A stretch of DNA of 64,000 nt, taken from contig JAMWET010001319.1 in NCBI GenBank assembly GCA_024036415.1, positions 26,001 through 90,000 of the forward strand. Reading direction: 5' to 3'. How positions within the stretch are numbered: position 1 is the stretch's first letter; each line of letters begins with the position of its first letter. Origin of the DNA: Prochilodus magdalenae (lineage: Eukaryota; Chordata; Actinopteri; Characiformes; Prochilodontidae). The notes below the pieces were generated by a model. It did not search any database and was not told the DNA's origin. It saw only the letters and a program-made list of their open reading frames with translations. The position numbers and the translations under genes were made by a program. Of this stretch, positions 33,231 through 45,589 are shown piece after piece.

Positions 33231-34360
33231 AGCCCAACTCAGTACTACGCAGTCCTACTCAGTACTACTCAGTACTACGCAGTCCTACTCAGTACTGCAC
33301 AGTCCTACACAGTAATACTCAGTCCTACTCAGTACTACTCAGTACTACGCAGTCCTACTCAGTACTACTCAGTACTACTCAGTACTACTCAGTACTACGC
33401 AGTCCTACTCAGTACTACTCAGTACTACTCAGTACTACTCAGTACTACGCAGTCCTACTCAGTACTACTCAGTACTACGCAGTCCTACTCAGTACTGCGC
33501 AGTCCTACTCAGTACTACTCAGTCCTACTCAGTACTACTCAGTACTACGCAGTCCTACTCAGTACTACGCAGTCCTACTCAGTACTACGCAGTCCTACTC
33601 AGTACTACTCAGTACTACGCAGTCCTACTCAGTACTGCACAGTCCTACTCAGTACTACCCAGTCCTACCCAATACTACTCAGTACTACGCAGTCCTACTC
33701 AGTACTACGCAGTCCTACTCAGTACTACTCAGTACTACGCAGTCCTACTCAGTACTACTCAGTACTACGCAGTCCTACTCAGTACTACGCAGTCCTACTC
33801 AGTACTACACAGTCCTACTCAGTACTACTCAGTACTACGCAGTCCTACTCAATACTACTCAGTACTACGCAGTCCTACTCAGTCCTACTCAGTACTACGC
33901 AGTCCTACTCAATACTACTCAGTACTACGCAGTCCTACTCAGTACTACGCAGTCCTACTCAGTACTACACAGTCCTACTCAGGCCTACTCAGTACTACGC
34001 AGTCCTACTCAGTACTACGCAGTCCTACGCAGTCCTACTCAGTACTACTCAGTACTATGCAGTCCTACTCAGTACTACGCAGTCCTACGCAGTCCTACTC
34101 AGTACTATCCAGTACTACGCACTCCTACTCAGTACTACGCAGTCCTAGTCAGTACTACGCAGTCCTACTCAGTACTACTCAGTACTACGCAGTCCTATTC
34201 AGTACTACGCAGTCCTACTCAGCCCTACGCAGTCCTACGCAGTCCTACTCAGTACTACGCAGTCCTACTCAGTACTACTCAGTACTACGCAGTCCTACTC
34301 AGTACTACGCAGTCCTACTCAGTAATACACAGTCCTACGCAGTACTACTCAGTACTATGG
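33231..34360. repeat. 10-bp minisatellite, about 113 units
   Basis: Units AGTACTACTC, AGTACTACGC and AGTCCTACTC alternate in mixed order. The phase is constant over 1,130 bp with no visible net indel. No unit contains a stop in any plus-strand frame, so frames of 418, 332 and 107 codons appear; their proteins are repeats such as QSYSVLRSPTQYY. These are repeat artefacts, not genes. Many units contain the palindrome AGTACT. Confidence 0.96.
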
Positions 34361-34829
34361 TCAGTACTGAGTGGTGTTAGATCTATGACCTGTAGAACCC
34401 TGAGGCAACATTCTCTTAGGGCCTCTGTTCTGTTCTGATGATGCAGCTGTTTCTCACATGGTAAACATATACCCACTTGTATACATACACACCTCTACAC
34501 AAAACACACTTGTATACAAAACACTGATATCCAACAGAGCTGTAAATGCAATGGGTGTTTTAGGATAATCAAATAGGACAAATAATTTGCTATTTAACTT
34601 TCCATTACATAGGTCATTGTCTAACATTACTTTGACTGCGAATTGATGGTAAAAAGTACAACCTAAAAAATTACTTCAATTTGTTACAAGCAATTACACA
34701 AGCACTCAACTCGAAAAACATACTTTGATTAAAAAGAATCGTTCGTTAAAAGTCCTTTTTTAAGATTGAATAAACCAAACTGATTTGCTTGTAACAAACT
34801 GATGAGATTTTTTATAAACGTTGGTCCAT
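34361..34829. other. unique non-coding stretch
   Basis: No gene or transposon recognised. Confidence 0.45.
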
Positions 34830-35046
34830 GGTTGGTGTGGCTAACAGGAGAATAACACCACTACCCACCAGGAAGTCACCATCCCACATAGGCGTTCGGG
34901 GTTTGATTTCATTGTCTTGGGTAACTGTGCTACACCAATAAGAGTCCTTGGGCAAGACTCCCAACACTACACTGATCTACCTGTAATACCAATAACCTGG
35001 TAAGTTGCTCTAGATAAGAGCGCCAGCTAGATGCCGTAAATGTAAA
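34830..35046 (+). mobile_element. tRNA-derived SINE, copy 3
   Basis: A GGTTGGTGTGGCTA head, a degraded B box (GGGGTTTGATTTC), the body AAGAGTCCTTGGGCAAGACT and the tail GTAAGTTGCTCTAGATAAGA ... ATGCCGTAAATGTAAA. More diverged than copy 2. Confidence 0.8.
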
Positions 35047-35735
35047 CACTTTTCACAGTGAGCCTTAACTGCGTTCTCTCAGTCAGCTGACTTTAGTTTA
35101 TTGCCACGTATCATTGAGACTTGACCTGACCAGCTAAAGCAACCCCGGATTAAGAAACTGCTTCCAGAGGCTTGTACAGTGGGAACTATGCATATGTAAG
35201 AAAAGTGCCTCTTCAATCTATTTGGATGGCCCACTGATATAATTTTTGCAGTGTAGGTGCAACTCTGAAATAGGGTCAATCTGAACTCTTCAGACCACAT
35301 GACCTTTTCTGATTAACCTCACTAACAAGTGGTTTTCATATGTCCACACAGCTGTTTAGTCCCAAGCCTGTGACATCTCGTCACACTGTGCTTGTAGAAA
35401 GGCTCTTACTTTCGACATGGTGGCCTCTCTGTATCATTTAATGAATGATCTTGGCAGATTATCCTGTGGTGTGGAGTGTTTACAATGCAGTTCTCCTCCC
35501 ATCTATTCCCTGTCCACTTAGGGCCACCCTGATTGTGAACCATAAATAACTTGTAGTGTGGGCCAGGCATAAAAGACAAGAATTATGATTTTTGGATAGC
35601 AATTTTACAATTTGCCTGACATGTAGCAATTTTCCATTGGCAACTTTGCTGGTTTCTGTCCATTTAATTTATAGTAAAGGGTTTGGCATGACCGTGAACT
35701 TCATGCCAAATTTTTTTTCTTTTGGCTTAATACAG
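35047..35735. other. unique non-coding stretch
   Basis: No recognisable gene or repeat. Confidence 0.45.
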
Positions 35736-35815
35736 TGTGGGGGTTTGATGCCCCACTCAGGCATGCACACCTTGCTATACCAATAAGAGGCCTTGGGCTC
35801 CCAATTCTACATGTG
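35736..35815 (+). mobile_element. SINE fragment, copy 4
   Basis: GGGGGTTTGATGCCCCACT followed by TATACCAATAAGAGGCCTTG and GGCTCCCAATTCTAC matches the middle of the SINE family; head and tail are missing. Confidence 0.5.
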
Positions 35816-37190
35816 CCTGCCTCATGATGAAACTGTCTACCCAAAGCATAAGCATGCACGCCACCATCTGAGCATTAACATGCTATTTCCCCATGTAAAC
35901 AGATGACTAGAAGTACTGAGAATGATCACAGGGAAAGGTGCTACAGTAAAGAAAACACTGAACTGCTTTATTCAAAACAGTAATGACTCATTCTGTTTTG
36001 AAACTACATTGCCAACACCCTCCGAGACCCTCGGAAAGGCATCCGCGCAGGAGCACCCGAAGCGGACAGGGCTTTGTTTTTTTTCGGCGCTGCATTATAA
36101 ATCAGCCTTGTGCGTTGCGTCACTGGAGAGTTAATGAGAATGGAGCTCTATCTGGGGCTTTCAAAGATCCGGCTGTGACGCAGCCCAGCCTGAGCGACCA
36201 GCCCTGCTCCCACTATTTCTGGCCTCTCGAGTGTGTCGTGGCTGGAATGACGGAAAGCTCATTACTCTGCCTTTAGGACTCTCCTAATGCACAGGCCAAA
36301 CTTGGGCTGCTTTCCTCCTTTCCACAGCCCACTTTATTCTCCTCCCATCGCTAAGGGCAGCTAACGATAGGGCCATCTGAAAAAATAGGTCCACTGCTTT
36401 TTTTTAGCCACAGCTCAGCAGGCCTTGTTTAGCTTGCTTTGTAGTTTCCTGCTTTGGAGATTTTGAGGGTCTCTGGACCGACTGGCCTGGACAGTTTGTT
36501 TACGCACTGCCCTAAAGGCCTTTACTATGAGCAGTGGTCTGCTATGAGTGAAAGCATGTCCAATATTACTCTTTATGAGGCTGAGAAAGGATTAAAATGG
36601 CTTATTTTGTATTTTGTACGTGGCTAAATGATTTTACCGGCCTGGTAGGTCATTTCATGTATTTCATGCTATGCCATATTTCTTAAACCACCCTGCTGGT
36701 GCAGTCAATAAAGCGACTTTGCTGGTTGGACAATGCTTTCAGCATATGGTTGCAGTATGAATAGTGATTGTATGACCATTGGAGAGGACAGAACTCTGAA
36801 CTGGGTAGTGCTGGAGTGTGAAAACTTTTTCACAGGAAAGATATGGTCATTCTTAGGATGCTAGAACCTGCAGCTCCAGGCTTTAGTTACAAGGGACAGT
36901 TAGCCATTGTGGAGGATCATTGTTAATACTCCACAGCAAAACAAACACACCCCTCCCTTCTTTGCTACTTCAGAAGCTCCGCCCTCAAAATCACTGGGGT
37001 TTACAAGCTGTCACTACTATTGGTGCCTCTGATGCTAACCAGTCGCTATCGCAAACGGTAGCATACAGGGACAAACAGTGCTGACCTGTCAAACAACAAA
37101 GTATAAGCAAAAGAAATGAATGTTGCAGAAACAGGGCAACCTCCTTGCTATGCCATGTCTTCAACTCTCCATAAACTCAGCTTCTTATTC
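35816..37190. other. unique stretch
   Basis: A GC-richer patch at about 36000-36330 is free of recognised repeats and could be a conserved non-coding element. The open frames there are short and unrecognised. Confidence 0.4.
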
Positions 37191-37194
37191 AGGT

Positions 37195-37350
37195 TCTTCA
37201 GTTCCACCTTAAATGTTCCCGCAGTTCCATGCTGGTGCCTCAGGTTACCTGACCAACGTCATGTTTGAACTTTTCCAGTCCCACCTAAATGGTGCCTTAG
37301 GCACCAGAATGTAACTGCGGCATCATTTAATGTAAAACGGAAAAAATCCA
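37195..37350. repeat. foldback element related to 6024-6120
   Basis: GTTCCACCTTAAATG ... GCAGTTCCATGCTGGTGCCT on the left is complemented by AGGCACCAGAATGTAACTGC ... ATTTAATGTAAAACGGA on the right, with a second inner repeat (TCCCACCTAAATGGTGCC). Confidence 0.6.
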
Positions 37351-37569
37351 AACAAGATACTGGGGATTAGGAACCGGCATACAGCAAGTAAACCCCGCCC
37401 ATCTATTCCAAAGTCACAGGGTGTGCTGTTCTTTCTGGATTTCTGTTTAAAAGAGGCACAATACAGGACAGCCAATCAGAACGTTCACTTACCTGTATTA
37501 GTCTTAAAGGCGTGGTAACAAAAACCTGGTTCCTGATTCAAAAAGATCAAAGGAACCCCTTTATTAAGT

Positions 37570-37880
37570 CTACCTTTATAAAGAATTTATAAATTATTTT
37601 AAACTGGGTTTAAACATTAACGGTATTAGTTAGGTTATAAACTTTTATAAGCTATTAATAAGCAGTTGTAACATATTATGAAAATATGAATATGCATAGA
37701 AGCTGACAGGGATGAGAAAGTCAGTAGGAAGGACAGTATGAACGTGGGTTCACTGTTGCCATTCTTATTTAAGTGCTGTAATTGCTAATTAAGGATTTAA
37801 AAGTGTTTATGATTATTATTATTTATTAATAAGCGGTAATAAACTATTTTTAAACCATTCGTAAACCTTTATAAAGGTAG
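37570..37880. mobile_element. AT-rich MITE-like element
   Basis: CTACCTTTATAAAG (about 37570) is mirrored by CTTTATAAAGGTAG (about 37868-37881), with further imperfect pairing inward (ATTTTAAACTGGG with ATTTTTAAACCATT). The core includes AATAAGCGGTAATAAAC. No protein is encoded. Target duplication not identified. Confidence 0.6.
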
Positions 37881-37881
37881 T

Positions 37882-39295
37882 CTTGGATGGATAAGTTGGA
37901 GAATGGTTACATAGAAATTAATAATGGCTGTATATTGGCAAGTAAAGCCCAAAGAATGAAAAATGAGTATATATGGCAGCTGAAATGGGTCAGAGAGCTC
38001 AGAAGCAAGTTATGTGTTGTCATTACACCCACTGAATGATCTTGCCTATATTCTAAATGCTCTCTATGACTTTCCCTCCATTTTTGTAATCCCTATGTGC
38101 AGTTTTTTCTGTTGGGTTACAGTGTGAGCAAGTCTGCTGCCACGGTTTCTGTTTGCTGGCTAATGGTCTTAATGGGCCTCAGGAGAGCTTGGGCCGGGTC
38201 CGTTCGGCACCATTCATTTCTTTTGGTGCTTAATGAACGCAGATCTCCAGATGGCTCTCGTTGGTCACTGACTCACCCACCATTCTTCCTCTTCATTTCA
38301 CATGATGTTCACATTTATCTGTCTCTTAGCAACCGCATTCAGTGTATCTCCACCAGTCCAGCCAGAAACACCGTCTTGCCTTTTTTTCCCCTCCTGTCCA
38401 GCTATAAATTAGAGCAGAGATCGGAGATCCAGGTTCCCTCCACGTTCTGCCGTCCATCATCAAGAGTTAAAAAGCAGCCGGTGTGTTTATGGCAGGGCCT
38501 AAACTGGAATGGGCTTTTTTTTTTTAAAAAGGGGGATAAAGTTTTCCAGACGTCAGTAGTTGTGTCTCCAGCCTTTGGAGTTATTTTTAAACTTGCCGGC
38601 GAACATGTTTTGCAGCGGTTTGCAAGTTTGACACTTTGAGCAGTGATACAATCTGCGCAGCCTTATCTCGTACATACTGTGTGTTCCTCCCGGCCGCACT
38701 GGCTGTTTGGTTTGCTCGGTTCAGGATATTGCATCCCTCACTGGATGGACTGTGTGGTAGACTTTCATGTTACTCCTCCGTTTTCTGTCTGTTCTTGTTT
38801 GATCCACAGTAAGGAATTTGTTTTTTGGAATCCTGCCTCTTATCGCAGGAATGCGATGGTTAGCAATGGTTAGGCAGGGAATCGTATTTGCATAGTTTCC
38901 CCCCCTTCGCCGCAAATGTAGTCAATCAGCCAAGATGTGTTTGGTGTGCGCTTCTTTGGTTTTCCACAGGAGCTACAAGGCTAATGTAGCTAATAAACAA
39001 TGGAAGCTAACAGTGCTAGGAAGGTTAGCACTGTGTTCACTCCATGCCTGAGGCATCTTGCTTTCCTCTAGCAATGATAAGCTGTCACCAATAGATGTGG
39101 TTATGTGGGTTATGATACATTATATGAGTGTAGGGTAAGTAAAGTTTGGGCATTGCTCCTCTATGCCACGTCCTCTTCCTTCGTGCACCAGCTTGGTGAG
39201 ACTGAGCGCCGTATCCTCCTCCCTAGGAGCTGCACTTTGCATCTCATTAACTCCTCCTGAGCCGCTTTAGGTTTGATATCATGATACATATGAAT
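37882..39295. other. unique stretch with a long unrecognised frame
   Basis: It contains the longest non-tandem open frame of the window (38097-38639 +, 180 codons). The frame has no domain, signal peptide or homology I recognise, and reads through a T10 and A5 run. It is probably chance. Confidence 0.4.
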
Positions 39296-39299
39296 GATT

Positions 39300-39845
39300 C
39301 AAGTTACATGCTCGGCCACACCTGCAAGCAAGGACGGGCCTTATCACTGCACCTGACTGACCCAACTGCCAGGACTGTGGACATGCTGTAATGCCAGCAC
39401 CATTGGCAGTTTTAGAATAGCAGTGAGTCATCTTCAGCAACCACGACCACGACCAATGAATCCATGTGTGGAGGCACCATGGTTAGCATCAAGAGCAACG
39501 GTGTGTTGTTATGTGTCACACATCTAGAGGCCTGGTATCACTCCACCACCACCCCTACCAGGAAATCTGCAGGGACTGTGTGAGGATATTTGAGCCGCAT
39601 GGGATGGATTATCACAGGACACCATTAGGCATCTACAGGTTCTACAACTCTGATGCCGAGACAGATGTATGTTGTGTTAGCAAACACGGGACCCTGATAC
39701 CATACTGCGAGGCACTGCTTCTGTATGTGTAGCTCAATATATACTCCCCATGTCAGTCTAAATTTAGCATTATCTATAGTTCCTGTTGTAACCTTTACCT
39801 TCCTTCTGAATAGCATTGCAATCCGACACTTCCTTCTGAGGGTAA
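39300..39845 (+). mobile_element. Tc1-like relic, family A copy 4
   Basis: Landmarks AGCAAGGACGGGCCTTATCA, CTGACTGACCCAACTGCCAG, CGACCAATGAATCCATGTG, GCATGGGATGGATTATCACA and the 3' end TACCTTCCTTCTGA match copies 1-3. There are internal deletions and no transposase frame. Confidence 0.7.
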
Positions 39846-39859
39846 CTTTGTTTGTGGGT

Positions 39860-42800
39860 ATATGGCATCATATAATGTGAGAAACTATGTAATATTTAAT
39901 TTAACAACAGAACACAATTTAAGCAAGTCGTTAGCACAATGCTAATTGGTGCACAAGCAGTTTTTATTACTTGTTAGCTCCAGTAAAAACGAAAGAAGCA
40001 ATCTCCATGCACCACACATCTTAAACGAAGAAACGGCTGCTGCAGTGCTGCTGTTGTGCGTCATGGAGGCTCGCATGAAGGAGATTTATGTATCTTGAGT
40101 TTTACAGGCTGGAATGGTGTACAAGTGTGCTAGTTTAGTGATACACAGGCAAAGTCTCTGTGTTTTACTAGCAGATTTGATGCTTGCTTCTAAATAGCGC
40201 AGATGAAGCTGTAAAGCGGTAACTCAGTGGTATATGTGCTCCTGTTTTGTGTTGCTCTCTGTGGGGGCTCAGGGTTGCTAGGCTGTTGGAAGGGTAGCAT
40301 GAAAAATAAAATATACAAAGCTTTCCTCTGCCTCTTCACCCTGTGTTATTTCGGGCCTGTGCACCGACCAACATGGAGCAGTTTGGAATACAAGCGTGTA
40401 AATGCTGGTTGAGGAACAACAGCATGCTGTAACCCAAGCAATGCTAATACCAGCAAAGCTACCATAGTCACTGCTCACCGTCTAAATAGTATCTGGTCAG
40501 GGAGGGAGTGGGGGTGGTGTCTTTTCACTGACAGACATGGTGCAACTACAGATTTGCAGCGGTATGTAAATGCTCCGCCCGTAAATGCGTCCTGATATGA
40601 TACAGAACAGTTTTACATAATGCTGGGAAAATCCCAGTCAAATCCCACTGCACCATGGGATCTTAAATCTGGCATCTTCAGATATATCTCCTGAGCTGGG
40701 AATATACTGCATGTACCTAATGCATGTTTTGACTGGTAATGTAATAAATGAAAAGGCCCCAGCTAGAAAGGGTTTGTTCTAAAGACGTTCTGAGAATATG
40801 CAATGCATTGTTCCATTAATGTGTTCAGTGGGAGGTTTTCTTTTGGTTCCCAGAATGTTCTTTCTAAAGGTAGGAGAACGTTCTCTGAAAACACTCAGGT
40901 CTCACTAATGTCCAAAAAACATCCTCTGAACATTGCAAGTAGAACACTACGTTTTTTCAACATTAGATTAAAACCTTTTCTTTTTAAACTTTATTGGAAC
41001 TTGTAGGTGACGTTAGCCAAGTTCTGGGAGCGCTCCCTGTTAGCGAGGAGTACTGTAGGTATCTCTAAGCTCAGTTACTTCAACAAATACATTCCCTATA
41101 GATTAAACTGCATTCCCCCCAACAGTTTGTAGCAGCTTGTCCAACACATGGACACACTTCCTAAGAATTCAATTTTCATAATGCAATAATAAGGCATTAT
41201 ATGGCATACGTAATACTTTATTTTATCAGCCATAAGCTTGTTTAATTGCTCCTAAGTAGCTGGTATTGCATACAAATTACTTTACACAAGCAAAAGTATA
41301 TGACCATATGATATATCAAGTTCCTAATGCGTGATAATATATGTTTATGAGAAAAGTATGCACACTAATGCTCATGGGTGTGGTAGTGGGGGGAAAAGTG
41401 GACCTGACTACCCAGGGCCAGAGTAGGGAGAGAGGCCCATTTTGCTCATGTTCCTCGTGTACTGGCATGGATAGGGGCCCACTGACATTGAGAGTGTACA
41501 GGGCCCAGAATTTGCTGCTACGCCCCTGCAATGCTATAGAGCATTATGCCAGGTCATTACAGACTGAAGTGAGAAAGCTACATCTAACTGTTAATACAGG
41601 AATACAGAAAGCTAAAGCTAGCTCAGAAAGAAACCAAAGCTAGCTTCAAGCTATTGCTTAAGGCAGCTGTCCATTACAGTTGTTTTCCACTGGCTAGCAT
41701 AACGCAGCTCTCTGTGCTGCTAAACATTTAGCATTGGTAGCAAGGCTAGTGTTGCTAGTTAGCTAAAAATGGACCAATAAGGTAAAATTATATTATGCAT
41801 TAATAAGGCAGTAATCTTCTATAATGTTTGGGGTATGATTATACTCGACCAATCCTGACCTGGATACACACCTGGGTCTGCTGCGATGCCGAAAATAGAA
41901 CAGCACCTTGTAGTAGCATGTTAAAGGGCATCACACTAGTCATATTCGTTTACAAGTTCTTATATACAGATATCAATCACACTTTTCGAATTGACTACCA
42001 ACATTAACAATCATAAATGAGATGACTTGAAGTCATACTTTAACAATGGTTACAATGCTACATGCATGTTATCATCACGTTGTTGTTACATGTACAACTG
42101 TTACATGCTTACTTAACGTTAGGTAACCATTGCTAAAGCATTACCTCATGTTAGGTAGTTAACACTCACTGTGAAGTATTCCTTAGATATTATACAGTGT
42201 GATAACACCTGCCATTATTAACTTACACACTTTTACTTTATACTTTAATTACTGTATACTTTAATTACATTATACTTTAATTACATTTTCTAATTACTTT
42301 TTAATTTTACAAGCGTTTTACAGTCATCACATGACATTCTGTAAGTCATAACACCTTATAAAGGCATTCATAAAGCGTTATGAATACAGGATTCGTAGGT
42401 GTGTACAGTGGCTTTGTTGGCGGATCGTGGACAGGAAGTTAGTAAACCTGCAAAGTGCATCTGTACGACTGAAGAAGCGGCCAGTGATTGTAAGTACAAG
42501 GTGGGTGTCTGTAATAACTCGGCACAGTTACACTATTGTGTTGGTATGGACAGTAACGGCCCCCATGTTTCCTATACCGCCTGCAGAGTAAGTGACAGAA
42601 ATGAGCCATGAGGTTTTGTGGTTAGATAGCGTCAGATATCTGCCAGCGTGGAATTTACCAGCTGTTGCTTTGATTGCAGCGTGGTTGTCATGTGGGCTTA
42701 AACTGATCCCTCTCTGAGTGGGAGAGGAAAGTGCATGCCATTTTACATATGTGTGGCCCGTTTAATAAACCCTCCACAGCTGCATGAGCCGTTAGGACAG

Positions 42801-43944
42801 CCAGAAAAGAGAGCCTGCTATGCTATGCTCAATAAAGACATTGGGATTTGATGTTCGAGGAGATAAAGTTGAGCACAGGATGTGTGTTCCAGAGAAACTT
42901 TCAGGGTGCCAGGAAAAAAAGAAAAGAAAAGAAAAACGAAAGCCTTAAACACGTTCAGTGCTGTGCCTTTAGAGATGGTCGTATCCGAGTCGTAGCATTA
43001 TGACCAATGCTGAAATAAACAGCAACAATGCGCTCAGCCAGAGAAATGCTTTTATTAATAACTTCTGAGTGGCCTTTGGAAATGCAACTGGCCAGCACGT
43101 GTCCTGCTTTCCCAGAAAGCCGTATTCAACCGCTGCCTTTCTCGGCACTTCAATAGCTGCTTTTGCTCCCAGGAAATTCTTCCTCTTGCTGGATTCTAAA
43201 TCAGCGTAAAACTTTCAGCCCTGTTTGTTGTCAATGTGACAACAAGCAGCTCCCCCGCTGTATTTGTACTTATTTAGATTAGATCCCTTTTAAGCTATAA
43301 TAAATTGTTGAATGTATTTGCGTAGAGCGTTTGGGCAGCATGATAATGGTTTATTATTCAATTAGTGGCCAAGAAACAAGTCTACACAATTTAATCTCTT
43401 GCTTATTTAGTTCTGCACTGGAGCTACCAGGCTAGCTAAGTAATGGAGGTTTCTGCTAATGACTCTAACTATGTTAGCATTTTGCAAACCACAGTTTCCA
43501 TATAACTTTTTGCCAAGCGCTGTTAGGAAGAAACTTTGATTCTATGCTTTAAGACTAAAAGCCGTGAGACCAGTTTACCTAGAAATCACCAAAAACTGTC
43601 AAACTGCATACTCGAATCATCATACGCTTGTCTCAAATAGACTTGCTTGTGTGGTTTTGACACTATTTGACATGCTGTTATAAACAGTAGCATGATGCTG
43701 TACTTTGGTAGCCATGTGAATTTTAGCTGTAGGTTTCTCCATTGTTCTAGCTAGCAGTGGGTCATAGTGTTACAAGCTAGGTGTATGAGTTATGAATGTT
43801 GTTTGCATACAGGTTTATAGATATTAGCTTCTTGTTAGCTATGTTAGCAGTGTAACTTTTTAACATGTCCCAATTATCTGGCATGAACATTTGGGATATT
43901 ATATGAATTATTGGGATAAGTGAATGATAATATATCATTCAGTT
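39860..43944. other. mostly unique stretch with small repeats
   Basis: Three repetitive patches were noted. About 40770-41030 is rich in diverged GTTCTGAGAA and GAACGTTCTCTG words of a fish dispersed repeat. 41390-41535 has an hAT-like end (GCTACGCCCCTGCA). About 42226-42300 holds four imperfect copies of TATACTTTAATTAC. The rest shows no gene. The 70-codon frame at 42399-42611 is unrecognised. Confidence 0.4.
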
Positions 43945-44038
43945 ATCCTATAGTTGTATGCATGATTATTTATGTACTATGTGCTTGACCTTCTTAGAGC
44001 CAGATAGATAGATAGATAGATAGATAGATATATAGATG

Positions 44039-44099
<61 letters not shown>

Positions 44100-44544
44100 A
44101 TAGATAGATGGATGGATGGATAAATGGATAGATGGATGGATAAATGGATGGATGGATGGACTATCCTATAGTTGTATGCATGATTATTTATGTACTATGT
44201 GCTTGACCTTCTTAGAGCCAGATGGATGGATGGATGGATGGATGGATGGATGAATGGATAGATGAATGGATGAATGAATGAATGGATGGATGGATGGATG
44301 GATGGATGGATGGATGGATGAATGGATGAATGGATGGATGGATGGATGGACGAATGGATGGATGGATGTATGAATGGATAAATAAACAAATAAATAAACA
44401 AACAAATAAATAAATAAATAGATGGATGGATGGATGGATGGATGGATAGATGGATGGATAAATAAATGGATGGATGGATGGATGGATAAATAAATGGATG
44501 GATGGATGGATGAATGGATGGATAGATAAATAGATAAATGGATG

Positions 44545-44591
<47 letters not shown>

Positions 44592-44600
44592 GGATAGATA
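43945..44600. repeat. GATA/GGAT array at a LINE 3' end
   Basis: (GATA)n, (GGAT)n, (GAAT)n and (AAAT)n blocks. A 60-bp non-repetitive segment (CCTATAGTTGTATGCATGAT through CTTCTTAGAGCCAGAT) occurs at 43945-44004 as left flank and again inside the array at 44161-44222. The same segment occurs twice more at 46616-46678 and 46795-46850. The array adjoins the 3' end of a minus-strand LINE, whose tail probably seeded it. Confidence 0.9.
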
Positions 44601-45490
44601 TATAGATCACTTTATTAATCCCAGAGGGAAATTCATGTATTGCAGCAGTCCAAGTTCAGTAAAGAACAATAATACAATAATATAAAATGTATATAAATAT
44701 AGAAAAGAAGAAAAACAACTTACTCTAATAATAATAATAATAAGCACCACTATTAGTGAGATGAAAGCAAAACTCTTATGAAAGTCTAATGGGTATGATA
44801 TGAAAGTATAGTGACTATGTAATTATGTACTGCCTTGAAAGTATCATCACCATGGAGAGTGTATGTACAATAATAAAACCATAGAGCATAAATATTATAC
44901 AGGAGAACAGTGCAGCTGTGTTTTACACATTCACAAGTCATCTAAAACCGTCCAATCAGAAAGCCAGATGGCTGTAATTGGTAGCTATACACTGTAAACA
45001 ACAGTGCGGATAATGTGTTATAAATAAATGTGGGATCTTATAGGGCATAGACAGAGTGGCAGTGCCCACTGATATGAGTATGGAACCGTGTACTGTGTAA
45101 TGTCCAGCTGGCGTTCAGTTAGTGTCCAGTAATGTCCCGGCACAGTGAAGAGGAGTTGTACAGTGTGATCGCTGTTGGTACAAACGATCTCCTGTACCTT
45201 TCTCTGTGGCTGAAAGTGCTCCGCTGTCTGATCAGAAGGTCATGAAGGGGGTGTGATGTGTTGTCCAGGGTAGCAGTGAGTTTCTTAAGTGGCCTCCTTT
45301 CGACCACCAGCTCGAAACCATCCAGTGGGCAGCCCAGAACTGAGCAAGCCTCTCTGATCAGCTTGTTGAGCTTTTTAGCATCAGCACCTCTGATGCTACC
45401 TCCCCAGCAAACAGCCGCAAAGAAGACAGCCCCCGCAACAACAGACTGAGCAGAAGAATGAAACACTGAAACATGAATTTTACATAACTG
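44601..45490 (-). mobile_element. 5'-truncated LINE with (TATC)n tail
   Basis: Read on the minus strand: ORF2 C-terminus (45466-45119), a 3' untranslated region of about 500 bp, then GAATTTCCCTCTGGGATTAA followed by TAAAGTGATC and the TATC array. GGGATTAATAAAGT plus a tetranucleotide tail is a familiar 3' end of fish LINEs. A second such end lies at 49466-49545. Confidence 0.8.
45119..45466 (-). pseudogene. LINE ORF2 C-terminal fragment
   Basis: A 115-codon open frame: FHSSAQSVVAGAVFFAAVCW, GGSIRGADAKKLNKLIREAC, SVLGCPLDGFELVVERRPLK, then NTSHPLHDLL, RYRRSFVPTAITLYN. This matches the conserved segment after the reverse-transcriptase domain in fish LINE ORF2 proteins (VVCWGGS, KLIRKA-SVLG, ERR, SHPL, SFVP-AI-LYN). 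The endonuclease and catalytic reverse-transcriptase motifs are absent through 5' truncation, so it cannot act alone. The frame is open over this length, which suggests a fairly young insertion. The clade (Rex1/Babar-like or other) was not decided. Confidence 0.8.
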
Positions 45491-45589
45491 CCCTTTCGTA
45501 AAACTGAGAAAGCCTTTTTAGCCATATGGCAACACCATGCAATAGGGGGTTAAGTGATCATACACTCATCATCTAAATAGTAGTCACGC

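Noticed and set aside
33150..34438. Open frames of 332, 418 and 107 codons
   Set aside because: They translate a 10-bp tandem unit in three frames at once; the unit has no stop and no recognisable protein results.
38097..38639. 180-codon plus-strand frame
   Set aside because: No domain, no similarity I recognise, reads through homopolymer runs; length is within chance for 64 kb on six frames.
41390..41535. hAT element
   Set aside because: Only one end resembling an hAT terminus (GCTACGCCCCTG) is visible; no partner end or target duplication was found, so it is not called separately.
44184..44610. Minus-strand frames rich in IHPS
   Set aside because: Translated GGAT/GATA repeat.
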